From positions 53,820,794-53,884,793 of the forward strand of contig NW_020312817.1 in NCBI RefSeq assembly GCF_003265705.1: a stretch of 64,000 nt of DNA, given 5' to 3'. A program made the translations under genes and the position numbers. This DNA is from Callorhinus ursinus (Eukaryota > Chordata > Mammalia > Carnivora > Otariidae). The notes under the pieces are model-generated. The model was not told the origin of the DNA and ran no database searches. It saw only the letters and a program-made list of their open reading frames with translations. This document shows positions 12,346 to 25,995 of the stretch, one piece after another (the first letter of the stretch is position 1; each line of letters starts with the position of its first letter).

Positions 12346-13444
12346 CCAAGGTCAACCCAGCTGGCTTTTTCACAGATGTAATTTAAACTGTTAAATTAAA
12401 TGAAACTAGTTAGCCATTTCACATTGTTATTATCTCACAGCTGATTTTGTGATACAGCCTGAGCTACACCAGGAGCCAAGTCTTTTTATACCTGGCCACT
12501 TTGGAAGCAAACGGTTAAGATGCTCCGGGGGCAGGATTGGAGAACACTGTCTCCTATGGGAGGGGATCAGGATTGAAAAGCTCTGTGGGGAGGTTCAGGC
12601 ACCTTTTGAGAGACAGTGATCTACTATAATGAACCCATGTTCCAGAACCATACACTCAAGTACATACATTCCCAGGTTTTGACCTTGAATCAATGTAATT
12701 CTTTTGAGACTATTGAAGGAATTCCCAGAATTCTTCCCTGCAGTTGGTGACTATCTAATGGATTTGGGATAAAACCAGGATTAAAATTCATTAGCTAATT
12801 CAAACACCAATCACAGTGAATCCTTTTATAGGACTGATTAAATAATTCAAATATTTTTCAAGCCTTGGCAATCTTTTCTTGATGTAAATATTTATTTCTG
12901 GTCAAAAGGACAAGCAAAACCTTTAGTCTTATCTGGGGGTGCTTGTTGAAACCCTCCAAAAGCTGATGTAAGCTCCAAAGTAGAGTTTACATTCCTACTG
13001 TTACAAAATAGTGAAGGTTAGGGACTAAATGAGCTCACCCTGCGCTTTCTCCCAATTTCCACTGGGTCTAGGGAGCATTTTCAGGGCATCCCTAAGCCAA
13101 GCATAACTGTTCAGCACCAGATTATCAGCTGGTTGGGGAATGTGTCTGAATGAAGGGAGAACAGACAGGCTAGAGCTAGGCTGGATGTTTCTATCTTCTC
13201 GCTGACTTCAAAAGTAACCATCTTTTTAAAAAGTTAGGCTTTTAAAATACTGTGCAAAAACCTGAAATAAAATGATATTCAGCAGGACTCCAAGTTAGTG
13301 AAATTCAAAGCATCTGGGTTGAGCTCTCTGGAGCTTCAGCCAGAAAGGAGGTAGTTGATTGCCCTCCTGGGGTTCCTGCAATGATAATTCACAAACACGG
13401 GGATTTTACTGCAAAGCTAAATGGAGCCCATTGCTTAGAGTAGA

Positions 13445-13535
13445 AGGAAATTATTATTTATTGGGCACATATTCTGTGTCAGGCCCTGGGTGGGGAAGTT
13501 TTCATAAATGGGTGAGATAACAAGCCTGGGGATTT
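13445..13535 (-). repeat. MIR or L2 short fragment
   Basis: Contains ttattgggcacatattctgt followed by gtcaggccctggg. Confidence 0.45.
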
Positions 13536-14019
13536 TCTTGACAGAAGACATTAAACTCTAATTCGGGGACAAAGCAAGGAATTTGAAAGTGGAGAGAATG
13601 GCTTCTACTTGGAAAGGGTGAACAGTGGTTCTGAGGTCAGAGGAATGAGAAACAAGAGTCAAGACAGAACGGGAAAAGATGGTAGTGAAGTGCTGGTGAG
13701 TGGGGCCGAGTTGGGAATAATCCTCAGAACACAGCGCATCCGCTATAATGTCCTTTCATGCCCAGCTGAAGCCAGAGTTGGCCACCATCCTCCTTAGGCA
13801 TGGCTCACATCTACCTCCCTCTTCCCTGGCCTGGAATTGTTGCAAGGTTTCCTTGGAAGCCCTCATTGGCGAGTTGAACCTGGCCAACAGTTTCCAGGTA
13901 AGTTTCCTGGGCCTTTACATAACTATTTTACCAGTTCCTGTAGGTTACAGGTATCCAGGATATATCTTTTGGTTTCTTTTCCTGTTCTCTGGAGGCAGGT
14001 TGGACCAGGATGGAGAAAC

Positions 14020-14225
14020 AATGAGCTCGTTAAGAGCCTGGGCTCGAATTCCATCACAACTCCGTCACCTGCTGGCTACCTAACCCTAACTGCAACCCAG
14101 AGATCTCGGGAATGAGAGATCAGATGTGAATCGTACTCATTTCATAAATTGATATAAATTTTAATGAGATGATAGGATTAAGTGCTCAGCATTTAAGCAC
14201 TTGACATGTCAACTCTTGTTACTAA
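14020..14225 (+). repeat. MIR
   Basis: Contains taagagcctgggctcgaatt, then atgagatgataggattaagt and gctcagcatttaagcac, in the plus-strand MIR order. Confidence 0.6.
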
Positions 14226-14405
14226 AGCGGGGTACTGCTAGCTTCATTGTCTCTGAGGCACCTGAAAAACAGAAGATGTGAACATGTGTGCAAACTGAAT
14301 ATGTCTCGCGACTTACCTACCAGGTTGTGTCAGGGCTAGATGGTAGAGGGGTGACAAGAAGAAAGTCATCTATCCAAATAGGATCTGTGGACATCTATAT
14401 AGGGC

Positions 14406-14624
14406 CGTGCTTCTCCGATGTGGTGATTTTGTCCCTCAGGGGACAACTGGCAATGTCTGAGACAGTTCTGGTTGTCATACTAGGACCGAAGTACTACCGG
14501 CATTCAGTGAGCAGAGACCAGAGATGGTGCTAAATATCCTACACTGCACAAGGCATCCTTCTCCCCCCCTCAACAAAGAATTATCTGGCCCTGAATGTCG
14601 ATAGTATCAAGGTAAGAAATCCTG
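14406..14624 (+). mobile_element. MER20 (nonautonomous hAT-Charlie DNA transposon)
   Basis: Nearly full-length. It has gtgattttgtccctcagggg, caactggcaatgtctga, ctaaatatcctacactgcac, then caaagaattatctggccc, ending ggtaagaaatcctg. These match the MER20 consensus order that I remember. The ORF across it is not a gene. Confidence 0.9.
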
Positions 14625-14642
14625 GTATAATGTCTATCATGG

Positions 14643-14643
<1 letters not shown>

Positions 14644-14682
<39 letters not shown>
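14644..14682. repeat. TA dinucleotide microsatellite
   Basis: About 39 bp of uninterrupted TA, directly after MER20. Confidence 0.97.
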
Positions 14683-14684
<2 letters not shown>

Positions 14685-15344
14685 CCCATTGTAGAGGGTC
14701 CTTTAGATATTACTGGGTGGTCCACAGCCCCCAGGTATGGGTAGAATGTTCAGAAATGTTCAGAGGTGTTATAAAGTGATGGGTAGAGGAGGGAAAAACA
14801 GCTTGAGGTTCATTGCAAGACACCTGGTTGGAGAAAGGAAGAGTGCCCCTATGCAGGCTTCATAGGTCCAGATTTTCCTGGTGGTAGGTGGTATAGCACC
14901 TGAGCCACTCTGCTTGGTGGAGCTTTATAACTGAAAGGGGCATTCCAGAAGTGGGACTTAGAGTGCTGCCAAGGTTCTGAACTGATGTGGGCAGGAAGGA
15001 TGTAGAGTGGAACACCTTCCCTATAAACGGCAATATAGGACTCAGAACTGAGTGCAGTCTTAGAAGATAATGAAGTGTGTTATCCTGGTCACTGTGTACA
15101 TGAGGATCAAGATTCCATCAGGGCCCCAGGAGAAGGAAAAAACAAGGGACCATGAGTCCTTTCCCAGAAGAGTGCAGGGACGGGATCCAGCAGCCTTGCT
15201 GGTCTCTGGATTGTCTTTTTTGGGCTTATGCATTTCCCAGTCCCACACACGGTGTGACCCCTGTGGATCTAGGCTCACTGGCTCCCGGAACTGGTCCTCG
15301 GCACAATTAGTTTGATTTCTCAGGATGTAAATGATTTTCTGCTC

Positions 15345-15620
15345 ATATTTTCTGTTATTTTTATTAATTACAAAGGTCATACGTGTTTAGCAATACAAGA
15401 CTGAGAAAAGTGAGAAGTCTGAGCTAGACAGAGAAGTGTATAAAAAAGAAATGAAAATCCTTGGTAATCCTAACTTCCAGTGATAAACACTGTTAATGCT
15501 TTGGGGTACCCTATTTCAGGATTTTTTTTCTACGCATATTATTTTTTACATAATTGGAATCATACTACACATAACGTCATGGTATTTGGCATTCATCTTT
15601 ATCTGAAGGTAATAGGGGCG
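15345..15620 (-). repeat. Old LINE-1-like fragment, antisense
   Basis: Contains aaatccttggtaatcctaac, then gataaacactgttaatgctt, then tacgcatattattttttaca and taattggaatcatac. This order recurs in old antisense LINE fragments; the same family occurs at 18555 and 51650. Confidence 0.5.
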
Positions 15621-17090
15621 GTGTAGGTATTGCAAGACAACTTAATAAAGGTAATGGGCCCAGGACTCTTGCAAATTATTTTCCCCTCTCAATAAATCTA
15701 CACCAAAAAAATTCTTGACCATTTGACGTTTATAAAACTTACAAATTATCTTCTAAGCAAAGCATCAGCCTTTAAAAATTGAGGTCAGAGTAAGTGGTGC
15801 ACTCAAGACAGCTGTAATCTACTAAGAATAAATATATTTTTTAAAGCTTTGTTTTTACTTGGTTGAAGACAACTGTGGCTTCAGGCACAAGCTGTGTGTC
15901 TCCTGACACACAAACTCTTGTAGCTGTGCACAATTAGGTTTGGGAGGGTTTTACCTTTGGAATTGGGATGGAGGGGCAAGCCTACCAAAATGCCTAGAGG
16001 CTTCCATACAATCAGGATGATCAATACTGACTGCTTTTAAAGAACACAGACCTCTATAGAGACTCAGAGAAGAGGTGGGATGGAGACCCCAGGCACACAC
16101 TTGAATAACAGTGGATGCTATGGAACTGCTGCAGTATGCATGCTGGGGGCCAGAGCTGAAGTGCACGGAGAAGAGACCCACAGATAGCATTCTTTTTCTT
16201 CCTTTCCCTCAGCAGCATCACCTTTTCCTTGAAATGGGTGTTGAGAAAATATTTAAAGAATGTCAGTTTGAAGGGGAAGGCATAGATTGTTAGCCTGCCT
16301 GGGGTTCTCACAAGTCTGGCCCAGCTCTGTGGTTGCCCTCTTCTCCTCCACCATCCCACTGAAGTGACAGAGGAGGAGCGTTATGTGAGGACAAGCAGGG
16401 TTCATGGAAGTCCAGTCATTGGGTGCAGAAGTAGAGGGGTCCAACTTTCCCCATCAGGACAGGCAGGGCTAGGGCAATGACAGTCTCAGGAAGTTCACAA
16501 GCAAGTCTCTCCTCCAACCACGCCTCAAAGAAGCACAGTGCGTGCTAAGTTCATGTGTCGCTTAGAATTTTCACTTGGAGGCAAACTGCATGCATGGTAG
16601 AGCAGGGACAAGGTCGAGGGTGAGTCTATCAGGCACTGCCATAGCTAACTTTGGGCTGTGTCAACTCACCCCTGCAAGAAGGTCTTTTGCCCCAGAATGA
16701 AAATCTTTACCACCTAGTTACTGTGGGGTGGCAACTCCCCATTTATTTCCATCCTATCCCAGATTACTGGGGCTTTTGTCTGACCAGGCAACACTCCAGT
16801 AAATTTCCACTTAACGATATTTTTGTCTGGGCCTTAATGATGGGAACACACACTAACACAGTCTTGGCAGGAACCACTTCAGAAATGACTGGCAAAATCA
16901 GAGCTCTTTCTGAAAGCAGGGGCAAAGGGGAACACTGTCAGATAACATGAAACTCCTGAAGTTCAAGGAAAAGGGGGCCAGTCAGGGAATCACAAGGGGT
17001 GCTTTACCTGTGAACGTAGAGTCAACTACATACATGGACACGCTAAAGCCTGGGCTCTTTCTTCCCCGGTCCAGGGCTTTTTTTCTTGAA

Positions 17091-17215
17091 CTTGGGTTCA
17101 AGTCTTGACTCCTTACTAATGTGCTCTGTGACCTTGGGCAAGTAGCCAAATCTCTCTGAGCTGAGGTTTCCTGTCTACAAAATGCAGGGCAGTCATGGGA
17201 ATCAATACCTCCTAA
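17091..17215 (+). repeat. MIR
   Basis: Clear core: cttgggttcaagtcttgac, then tgtgaccttgggcaagtag, then ctctctgagctgaggtttcc. Confidence 0.85.
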
Positions 17216-17299
17216 TGAGGTCTATATCAGAGTTATGTGGGCATTTGGGAATCAGAGGACCCAGGGATCTGTGGGGATCTTTGTTTTGGAAGTGGTCAA

Positions 17300-17505
17300 A
17301 AGCCTCTGGATCACCCAAGGTCCAAATCGCTTCTACCTCCAGCCATCTAGGTGACCTTGGGCACTTGTTGAGTTTTAGTTTCCTACTTAGCAAAAAGGGA
17401 TACAAATAACTTGTCCCTCACTGGGATGCTGTGAGGATGGAATGAGATAGTACAGGGAGGGCCCAGGGTAGGTGCTCAGCAATCAGTAGCTGCTATTATT
17501 TCTTA
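17300..17505 (+). repeat. Second MIR, 85 bp downstream
   Basis: Contains taggtgaccttgggcacttg, then gttttagtttcctacttagc, gggatgctgtgaggatgga, and a tail ggtgctcagcaatcagtagc. Confidence 0.8.
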
Positions 17506-18554
17506 GATGAAGCTCTCTGGAGAGTCTGATATGCAGCCTGACCCGGCACCACAAGAGGAGATGCTCCTTTATGTCTCTTCATTCTGAGTTACCCAAAGTG
17601 ATCTTCCACCATCTTCTTATGACATCAACCCCTCAGGGATGCATTCAAATTGCACTAAGAACCTTTGACCAAAAGATGCCATACTCTAACCAGTGAGAAA
17701 GGAAACAATAGGCTTTTGTTTGGGAAGTTTCTCTTCTTCCCTCCCCATCTGCCATCATAGGTGCATTTCCAATGATCTCCTTAGGGTGCCCACAGCAGCC
17801 CCAGGGCCCACATGTTTTCTAAGATGAAGTATAGTTTCTGGATAATTGGACAGATTTTTAAAAACAAACACACTCGAACTTCTGCACTCGAGCGAGTGTT
17901 GTCTCTCGTCCCCTCGGGAAGCTGAGCCCTTCTTTGGGACTCTTAGAACTGCCTTCATGAGTAAAGTTCAGTTTGAAAAAGAATCTTCAAAAGGGGCAAA
18001 GTTTTATCCTTTGAGAGTGAAAAAAAGGAAACCAGAGCCATGCCTAGTGAATAAGATTGGAGATCAAGCTGGGAAATAACATTTTGTAGCAAAAACTAGT
18101 GTGCCTATAAAACCAGGAAACCGATTGCTCACATGGCCTATAAATGGAATTTTAGTGAGTTTGTTAAAAATCGCTTTCTTTGTTTATCGTCATACCTCCT
18201 ACCTTGCCACGCAGCCCCAGGACAGTCTAGCATGTTTTTCATTATTGCATTGATAAAAAGCCCATTTTTAATTTACTGTTCATTAAGATGGATCATTTCT
18301 CAGCTCATACCCTAGTGTCTCCTTTTCAGGATTCTAATCTCTCTGCAAATGGATTTCCAATTGAAAGTGGATCTTTTCTTGGCACAATATGTTGAATACT
18401 GGAGTAGGAAAAAGTACAGCCAGAATAAATAAAGTTTGTGTGAGGATTTCCAAGATATCTTCTTGGCCAGGAGTGAGTTCAGCCTGGTGATTGGAGAACT
18501 AACCAAATGCTATTTTGTGCTAGGAGTACATAATTAACAAGCATTTTAAAATTA

Positions 18555-18910
18555 AATTTTAAACAACTGTTGTGGATTTTTTTCTTGTTACATAAGAGAC
18601 ATATGATTGTAGAAAACTTAGAAGAAAAAGTTAATAGTGGTCTCATTCAGAGGTAACTACTGTTAACATTTTGATGCGTTTTCAAGTCTCTCTCTGCATA
18701 AAAGGAGGTGTATGAAACAGAAATAGCATGGAGGTATTGTTTTGTAACTTTTGTAACTATATTATTAACGTTTTCCCACATCAGCAATTGTTCTTCTTTC
18801 CCTTCTTCACAACATTAATTACATAGGGGTAAAGTATCATTTATATAGCAGATTATCTATTGTTCAACATTTATATTGTTCCCATTTAGATGTTTTGGTT
18901 TCCTTCCTTG

Positions 18911-18944
<34 letters not shown>

Positions 18945-20085
18945 TCCTCCCTTCCTCCCCCTCTGTCCCTCTTTCTCTTTCTTTTTCCTTTTGCTATCAT
19001 AAGCAATATCGGGATGAACATTCTTGTAGCCAAGTCCTTGTAAATATTCCCAATCATTTCCTTTTGAGGAAGTTGAAATGGAAATTCTGGGTCAAAAATA
19101 TATAAAAGCAGTTGCCTCATTTTAAGAATTGCCCTTTAAAAGATTTAATGGTGTCCCACCAATGATGAATGAAAACACCTGTTCCCCTGTATTTTTTGCC
19201 AATACTGGGCATTGTATTGTTAATCTTTGCCAGGTTGATAGATTATTCAATTTGCGTGTCTTTGGCGACAGTTAGCATTTTCCATATGTTTGCTGACCAC
19301 TATTGTTCTTGTAAATTTCCTTTTCATAGCTTTCATCCATTGATGTGCTCACTTTTTTTTTCTTTTACTGATTTTAAGAGCAGTCTGTATATTAAGGTTA
19401 TTGACTCTTTTATATGTCTTTTAAATAATTTTGCTAGTTTTCTGTTCCCTTTAGATTTTGAGGGGACAGCAACAGAAAAATAAAAAATATGCTCCCAAAA
19501 TATTAAATTTTCCCTTTATTCTTTCTCGCTCCAGTGTTATGCTTAAAAAGCCTCTCCCTGCTTGACAATTATGTAAATATTTATTTTTGTTTCCTTCTAG
19601 AACTTTTATAGTTTCATGTTCACATTTAAATTTTTCATCTGGAATTTGTTTTGATGTAAGGTGTGAGATAGAAATCTCACTGAATTGTTTTTCCAAGTGG
19701 TTAACCAGTTGTCTCAACACCATTTTGGGGGAATAATCCATTCTCTTCCTGCTGATTAGAAAGGTCACTTTATTTTATATCAAATTGACATAAGTGTTTG
19801 GCTCTGTTTATGGACTTTGTTTTTCCTGTTCCAAAACTCAGTGTGCCTTTCGTAGCACCGGTTATACATCGTTTCAGTGACCAATTACCGCAGCGCTTTT
19901 ATACATCTTAAAAATCAGCTACGGCAAGTTTCCACATTTTTCTTGGCCATTCTTGAATGTTTATTCTTCCTTATAAAGTTTAGAATTATTTTGCTGACTT
20001 AAAAAGTCCCATTGGAATTGTTTTAAAAGCAAATATTAATTTGAAGACAACTGATGTCTTTACAATACTCAGTTGCCACTCTATT
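18555..20085 (-). mobile_element. Old LINE-1 tract, antisense
   Basis: Plus-strand text reads as the reverse complement of L1 ORF2 and 3' sequence: taactactgttaacattttg, aagcaatatcgggatgaaca, aatactgggcattgtattg, tctcaacaccattttggggg. It is old and diverged, with a tetranucleotide expansion inside. Confidence 0.6.
18911..18957. repeat. CCTG then CCTT tetranucleotide repeat
   Basis: About eight CTGC units at 18911-18943, followed by CCTT-like units. The plus strand reads CCTG and the ANTXR1 transcript strand reads CAGG. Confidence 0.95.
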
Positions 20086-20310
20086 AAATAATGGTGAGAG
20101 TCGTAATTATTAATTAATACCAATAGCCAACAGTGATCGACTGCTTGCTGTGTGCCAGGCCCTGTTCTGAGCCCCACTCCCCACATTTAAGCCTCAAAGC
20201 AATTCATGAGAGAGGAGCTGTTATTGCTATCCTCATTTTACAGAGAGGGAAGCTGAGGCATGAAGCTGTTAAGTAACTTGCCATGGTCACATAGGCTTAG
20301 GCCAGGATTC
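20086..20310 (-). repeat. MIR, antisense, splitting the L1 tract
   Basis: Contains gcttgctgtgtgccaggccc, then atcctcattttacagagagg, gttaagtaacttgccatggt and aggccaggattc. Confidence 0.8.
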
Positions 20311-20725
20311 TTTTCCTGGGTAGTTTTGTTCCAGTGCCTATGCATGAATCTATACTGCTTCTCCATTTGTTTATACTTTCATACCCCTCACCAAGTTTTG
20401 TGGCTTTCTTCCTATGTATCTTCACAAGTTTGGTTATATTAGTTCTTACTAGATTTCTTGTGTCATTGCTCTATTTCTCCTGGGATGCATTCTCGTTGAT
20501 CATTACTGAACTCTGACAAAGCTACTGATTATTATAAGGTAGATAATTTATTTCAAAATCATCCAGTTTAATAACCTTCTTATTAGTCTAGTAGTTTATT
20601 GATTCTCTTTAGTTTTCCAGAAGGATATAGTCATCATTTTAAAGTAATGATGTTTGACCCCCTTTCCTGTACTTAGATCTCTCATTAGTTTTCTTGTGTT
20701 ATTGTGATACCTATGGCCTTGACCA
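20311..20725 (-). mobile_element. Old LINE-1 tract, probable continuation
   Basis: AT-rich antisense-L1-like text, for example gattctctttagttttccag followed by aaggatatagtcatcat. It is probably the same element as 18555-20085. Confidence 0.45.
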
Positions 20726-20945
20726 GTACGGTAGTCACAGTGGCTGCTGACATTTAAGTTAAGTTTAAATTTCGTTTACATGAAATGAAATTAAACATTC
20801 GGTTCCTCAATTGCACTAGCCGCATTTCAAGTCCCCAGTAGCCACCTGTGGCTTGTGGCTACCATTAGTTACCATTTTAGAACATTTCCATCATCACAGA
20901 GGGTTCTACTGGTGGCTGCTAGAACTTTCAGATCAATATTAAATA
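20726..20945. mobile_element. hAT-Charlie DNA transposon fragment (MER3/MER58-like)
   Basis: Contains gtagtcacagtggctgctg, ctagccgcatttcaagtccc, cagtagccacctgtggcttg and aacatttccatcatcacaga, motifs of hAT-Charlie elements. The exact family is uncertain. Confidence 0.65.
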
Positions 20946-21427
20946 ATAATCGTACAACAGGTTGTCCTGTTTTCTCCCCCCTAACTAGAAAGTGAATACC
21001 TCTACGTAGTGATTTACTATTCAATGATGTCAAGTTTTGGATTCGCATGTCAAGATACTTTTTTTATTGTGCTGAAAAAGTTTTATCGTATTCCTAGTCT
21101 TCTAAAAGTATGTATTTTTACAATTTGGAATGGATAATGAATTTTAATACCTTCTTGGCATAAAATGTTTTGGTACAGAAGAGACAAGTCCCCACTCATT
21201 CTTCAAAATTGTCTTGCCTGTGCTGGTGCTTTTTAGATACATTGCTGGATTTTGTTTGACAGCATTTTATTAGATGTCTTCAATGAGCTTGATCTCAAAT
21301 ATTCTCTACTTCTAGTGTCTTTGTCTAGTTTTTTTAAAAAATGAAGATTATGTAATTATAAAATGAATTAAGATTTTTTTTTCTCTATTTGCTTTGTATG
21401 TTTTAGATATGGATCATCTGTCCTTTA

Positions 21428-21464
21428 CTTACTTATTTTTTTAAAAGATTTTATTTATTTATTC

Positions 21465-21507
<43 letters not shown>

Positions 21508-21642
21508 GCAGAGGGAGAAGCAGGCTCCCAAGGAGCAGGGAGCCCGATGCGGGACTTGATCCCAGGACCCTGGGACCATGGGATCAGACCATGACCTGAG
21601 CTGAAGGCAGACGCTTAACCATCTGAGCCACCCAGGCGCCCT
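21428..21642 (-). mobile_element. CAN-SINE
   Basis: Left T-rich tail, GA repeat, and right-hand head ending gccacccaggcgccct. A 16-bp duplication with one mismatch (gatcatctgtccttta and gatcctctgtccttta) lies at 21412-21427 and 21643-21658. It is on the gene's strand. Confidence 0.96.
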
Positions 21643-22451
21643 GATCCTCTGTCCTTTAAAGTCTTACAAAACTTGGGTGAAAAGAATCTGGCTCTGGTGC
21701 TTTGGCTGGATTTTCTTGTCTTTCTTTTCTAGTTCATGCATGTCATCTTCCCTTCTGTCTAATCACACTGCTAAATCCATCCATTAAATTGCAATTCAGT
21801 GAATAAACTTTTTTAACTCTAGCTTTTACACTAGATTCTTCTGCAGATCTGCTTTTGTTGAATGGTCTTCCCCTTGGTCTTACTGATCTCTCTACACACT
21901 TTAAATGCTTTTATTTACATGATCTTTCAAATTGTTCTCCAGTCCCTTTTTCTTGCTTGTTCTCCTCTTTGTTTCATCCATCTTCATCTGGTTGGGCATG
22001 TGGTGCTGTGAGCTCTTCTTCAGTGGGGGCTGTTGGCCGCAGGAGTGCTGTATGTTGGCTTAGGTGTGCATTGCCACTGCCAGGGCCAAGGGATCAGAAT
22101 GGTCATGGACACATTCTGGGGTTTGTTTCCCAACTTGGTGCTTCTGTATCATCTGGGTGGTATAACAACTTAACTTTATTCCCTTGCTTCTTTGAGTCAC
22201 TGAGCAGCTTTTCCAATCCCAGTTAATGTGTGGTATAGCCCTTTGGAGCTGAATTTCTGCAAGGGGCTCTCTTCTTGCCTGCTGCCTTGCACAAGCTGAT
22301 GTCCTATGTCTGCATCAGTGTTGGGATCTCGGCCGGCAGACCCCCAGGACTAGAGCCTCCACAGCTTTGCTTCCTGCTTAGATTTTGCATTCCCTTTTTC
22401 ATTTTCTACACCTGAGGGTTTCCTTCTTTTGAGCAGGGTCACACATTACAT

Positions 22452-22463
22452 TTTTTAAAGGTT

Positions 22464-22506
<43 letters not shown>

Positions 22507-22675
22507 GAGTGGGAATGGGGCAGGAGTGGAGGGAGAGGGAGAGAGAGAGACTCTCAAGCCACCTCTATGCTGAGCATGGAGCCTGATGTGGGGCTCGATC
22601 CCATGACCCTGAGATCATAACCTGAGCTGAAATCGAGAGTCAGATGCTCAACTGACTGAGCCACCTGGGCACCCC
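22452..22675 (-). mobile_element. Older CAN-SINE with ATTT-expanded tail
   Basis: An (ATTT)n run of about 50 bp, a GA-rich middle and a diverged head (ggggctcgatcccatgaccc to gccacctgggcacccc) mark an older subfamily. Confidence 0.93.
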
Positions 22676-22679
22676 TGGA

Positions 22680-23045
22680 AATTTTAAAATCATATTTCAT
22701 CCAGAATTTTTGGATCTAATATATTGAATGCAAGTCCAGAAATTGTTTTAGATTTCTAAATGGTTGATTCATTGATTTTATTTTTAAGCAAAGGAATGTG
22801 GGAGAGAAGTAGGTGTTATATTTAAATATTGGCATTTTGTTTGTGTCAGTACAATAAATGTTCATAGCCATTTAAAAACATATCTATATATCTGCTCTAT
22901 ATCTTTAATTTTTTTATTATTCATTCAAAGACTTAGAAAGTCACGTTAACATCTTCCACTATAAATCTAATTCTTCAATTTGTTCTTTTATGTGTAGTTT
23001 TGGCTTTATAGAATCTGCTATTGTATTATTTGTCAAGGACTATGG
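22680..23045 (-). repeat. Old LINE-1-like fragment, antisense
   Basis: Contains cttccactataaatctaatt, then cttcaatttgttcttttatg, then gttttggctttatagaatct, typical of antisense old L1. Confidence 0.5.
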
Positions 23046-23504
23046 GGCCTGCCCCATGTTTGAACTGGCTGGAGCCACAACAGTCCTAGCTTCATTACTG
23101 GGCCATCGATTAATCTTTTTCTGATTGATAATGGCATTATATTATCTTCCTGTTATAAAATCTAATGCAGCATTTAGGAAAAAATCTTGAAAGAGGAAAT
23201 ACATACTATAAAAATGAAAAGAGATAATGTTTTAAAACTTGGGATCTAGAGATAAGAAAGGAGATTGGGAAAAGTAAAGGAATCTAAATTTATTTTATTT
23301 CACAGAGGTGACTCAGTAGAGACTGTTACATCCATAAGGTTGAGAGAAAAATGTAAATCTGACTATGTTGTATTTTAAAATTTATTCATCTCTTCTGTCC
23401 TCATAGTTTCTTGTTCATATCATTTACTGAATGGGAATGAGCAGGTGAATTAATGAACAAAGGACAAGTGTTTTTTTTCCAATTACAATATTTCCCCCTT
23501 GGGA

Positions 23505-23718
23505 ATTTCTTTATTTATTTATTTATTTATGATTTTATTTATTTATTTGACAGAGAGACACAACAAGAGAGGGAACACAAGCAGGGGGAGTGGGAGAGGG
23601 AGAAGCAGGTTGCCCGCTGAGCAGGGAGCCCGATGTGGGGCTTGATCCCAGGACCCTGGGATCATGACGTGAGCAGAAGGCCGACGCTTCATGACTGAGA
23701 CACGAAGGTGTCCCCCCT
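23505..23718 (-). mobile_element. CAN-SINE
   Basis: TTTA-rich tail, cacaagcagggggagtggg, gggcttgatcccaggaccct, and a head degraded at the end (gacacgaaggtgtccccc). Possible duplications are ccccttgggaattt and ccacttgggatattt. On the gene's strand. Confidence 0.94.
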
Positions 23719-25190
23719 CCCCACTTGGGATATTTTTAATAACTGTATGTTTGAGTGTAGGAGAATTGTTTGCAGGATGTCATACGCCTGAGTCACTGCC
23801 TTCCTCTGCCCCAAACTGTCAGCGCTGTTGCAGCAAGCACAAGGGGGCTTGTGGCTTCAGCCAGATCCCTACCCCTATGACCTTTATTTGTTTTTGAATA
23901 TGAATGAGGTGGAGAGCCTGTGCAGGTGTTTGCAAGTCTATATGAGGAAAGGAAGAGGGTAGGAAGAAAGAGGATGAGTTGGGTTTCCCAAGAGAGAAAA
24001 TGTCATAGAGAAGCTGGAAGACAAGCCTTCAGAATGTCACTCTACAAATCCAGAGCACATCCGCAGTTCATGTTCTACTAACACAGTATCTCTGTGTAAC
24101 CTTTCAGGCAATGGCCACGCTGCACCCCATTTCCATTCATCTTTAGAGCCGGGTTGGGTCTGAAGGCTCGCTTGTCTAGGAAGCCTACGTGGGAAGGCTT
24201 GACATCTTTGAGGTTAACCCTCAGGACTTTCTGATCTTAGATTTGAGATTTTGGCTAAGAAGAGAGGGTGGGTGTATTTGAGCGACATCACGATCAAAGG
24301 GAAGAGAAAGGAGGAACTCAGCAGAGTGCACAAGTCCAACCTTCACACTATTGACTAGTTGGGGATTTTTCAAAATGATTTCAAATCGCATGTACTTTTT
24401 GGGTATGTGAGAGCATTTCCAAGTATCAAGAAAATGAACTGAATGTTTCAAATGTTTGGAAATATTCCAAGGCCAGGAATTCCAGATGTTTGTAAGGAAG
24501 CCAGTACCTATCTCTGTTTAAATATTCAAGGGGGTTTTAAGAGGTTAAGGAGGAAAAAAGCCATGCCCCTCAATTCTTCCTTTCTAAAAGCAAGACGGCA
24601 CCTATGCCATAAGGCTATGAGGAGGCCGACCCTAGAGTCACAGTCGAGTCAATAACCGTGCATCTCCCCTGCTCCTTGAGCCTCCTCCCTCCCACAGCGA
24701 CTGTGGCACAAAGATGTGAAACATTTAGAAGGACACAGCATTACACAAAATGTAGTGTATTCTTACCATTTGTCAGTGCAGATAGTGAATAATAACCAGG
24801 GCTCCTGGCCATCTGTCCTCCCCATAACCAGACTTCCCCACCTCTCCTGGACAGCCGCACGAGTCACACATGTCTTTAAATTAAGAACTTGCCTGCTACA
24901 AACGTCTTGTAAAAGTGCCAGTGTCATAATTCATTCTTCGCATGAAACGCACTTCGTTTTCCTTCCATATTCCTGTATTTCATGTCAGGTATTCACTGTG
25001 ATGAGACTTTCTTGGCCACTCGAGGCAAGAATCATCCAGATTGGAAAAACTTCCAGAATCTACACAGGCAAGCCTAATAGTTTGCCTTTTGGTTTGTTCA
25101 GAATTCATAAATTTAGACCATCTATTTTTCACTCTTATGCTTGACAGTACCTAGTCCTTTGTTAAGGAACACCCAGCTTCCCGAGCTTTA

Positions 25191-25574
<384 letters not shown>

Positions 25575-25729
25575 TCATCTGACTGCAGTCCGTTAACCTT
25601 ACGTTTTCCACCTGCCCTGACGTAGGGCATTTGTTAACTGTTTCGCCAGGCTTAAAATATTTGGACGCTGGCTCAAGTTGGAACCCAAAACCACGTGGGT
25701 GCCTTTTACCACTTACTTACCACCTCCTT

Positions 25730-25995
25730 ATCACTAGGTGTCCACGAGGAAGGCGTATGATGTCTTACTTTGAATTCCTACCTTCTTGCTTCTTTGCCCT
25801 TGGTGTTCCTCCTACCTGGAATGCCCTGCTTCCCGCTTCTCTGTCCATTCAAATCTCACCCGTCTCTCAAGTCCTGGCAGTTTTAAAAGCTGTGACCCCT
25901 GCAGCCAGGGGGGCCACAGAGGAGGGGGCTTGCCACCTCTCCTCCAATCAACTCAGCATCTCTTGTGTCTGGATTCCCCTGAAAGGATTTCTGTA
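25730..25995 (+). repeat. L2 fragment
   Basis: Contains cctacctggaatgccctgct, then ctgtccattcaaatctcacc, as in the L2 3' region. Confidence 0.7.

Noticed and set aside
14288..14533. Plus-strand ORF of 81 codons
   Set aside because: Much of it is MER20, a nonautonomous transposon with no coding capacity.
24716..25144. Plus-strand ORF of 142 codons
   Set aside because: No recognisable motif or splice context; opposite strand to the gene; probably chance.
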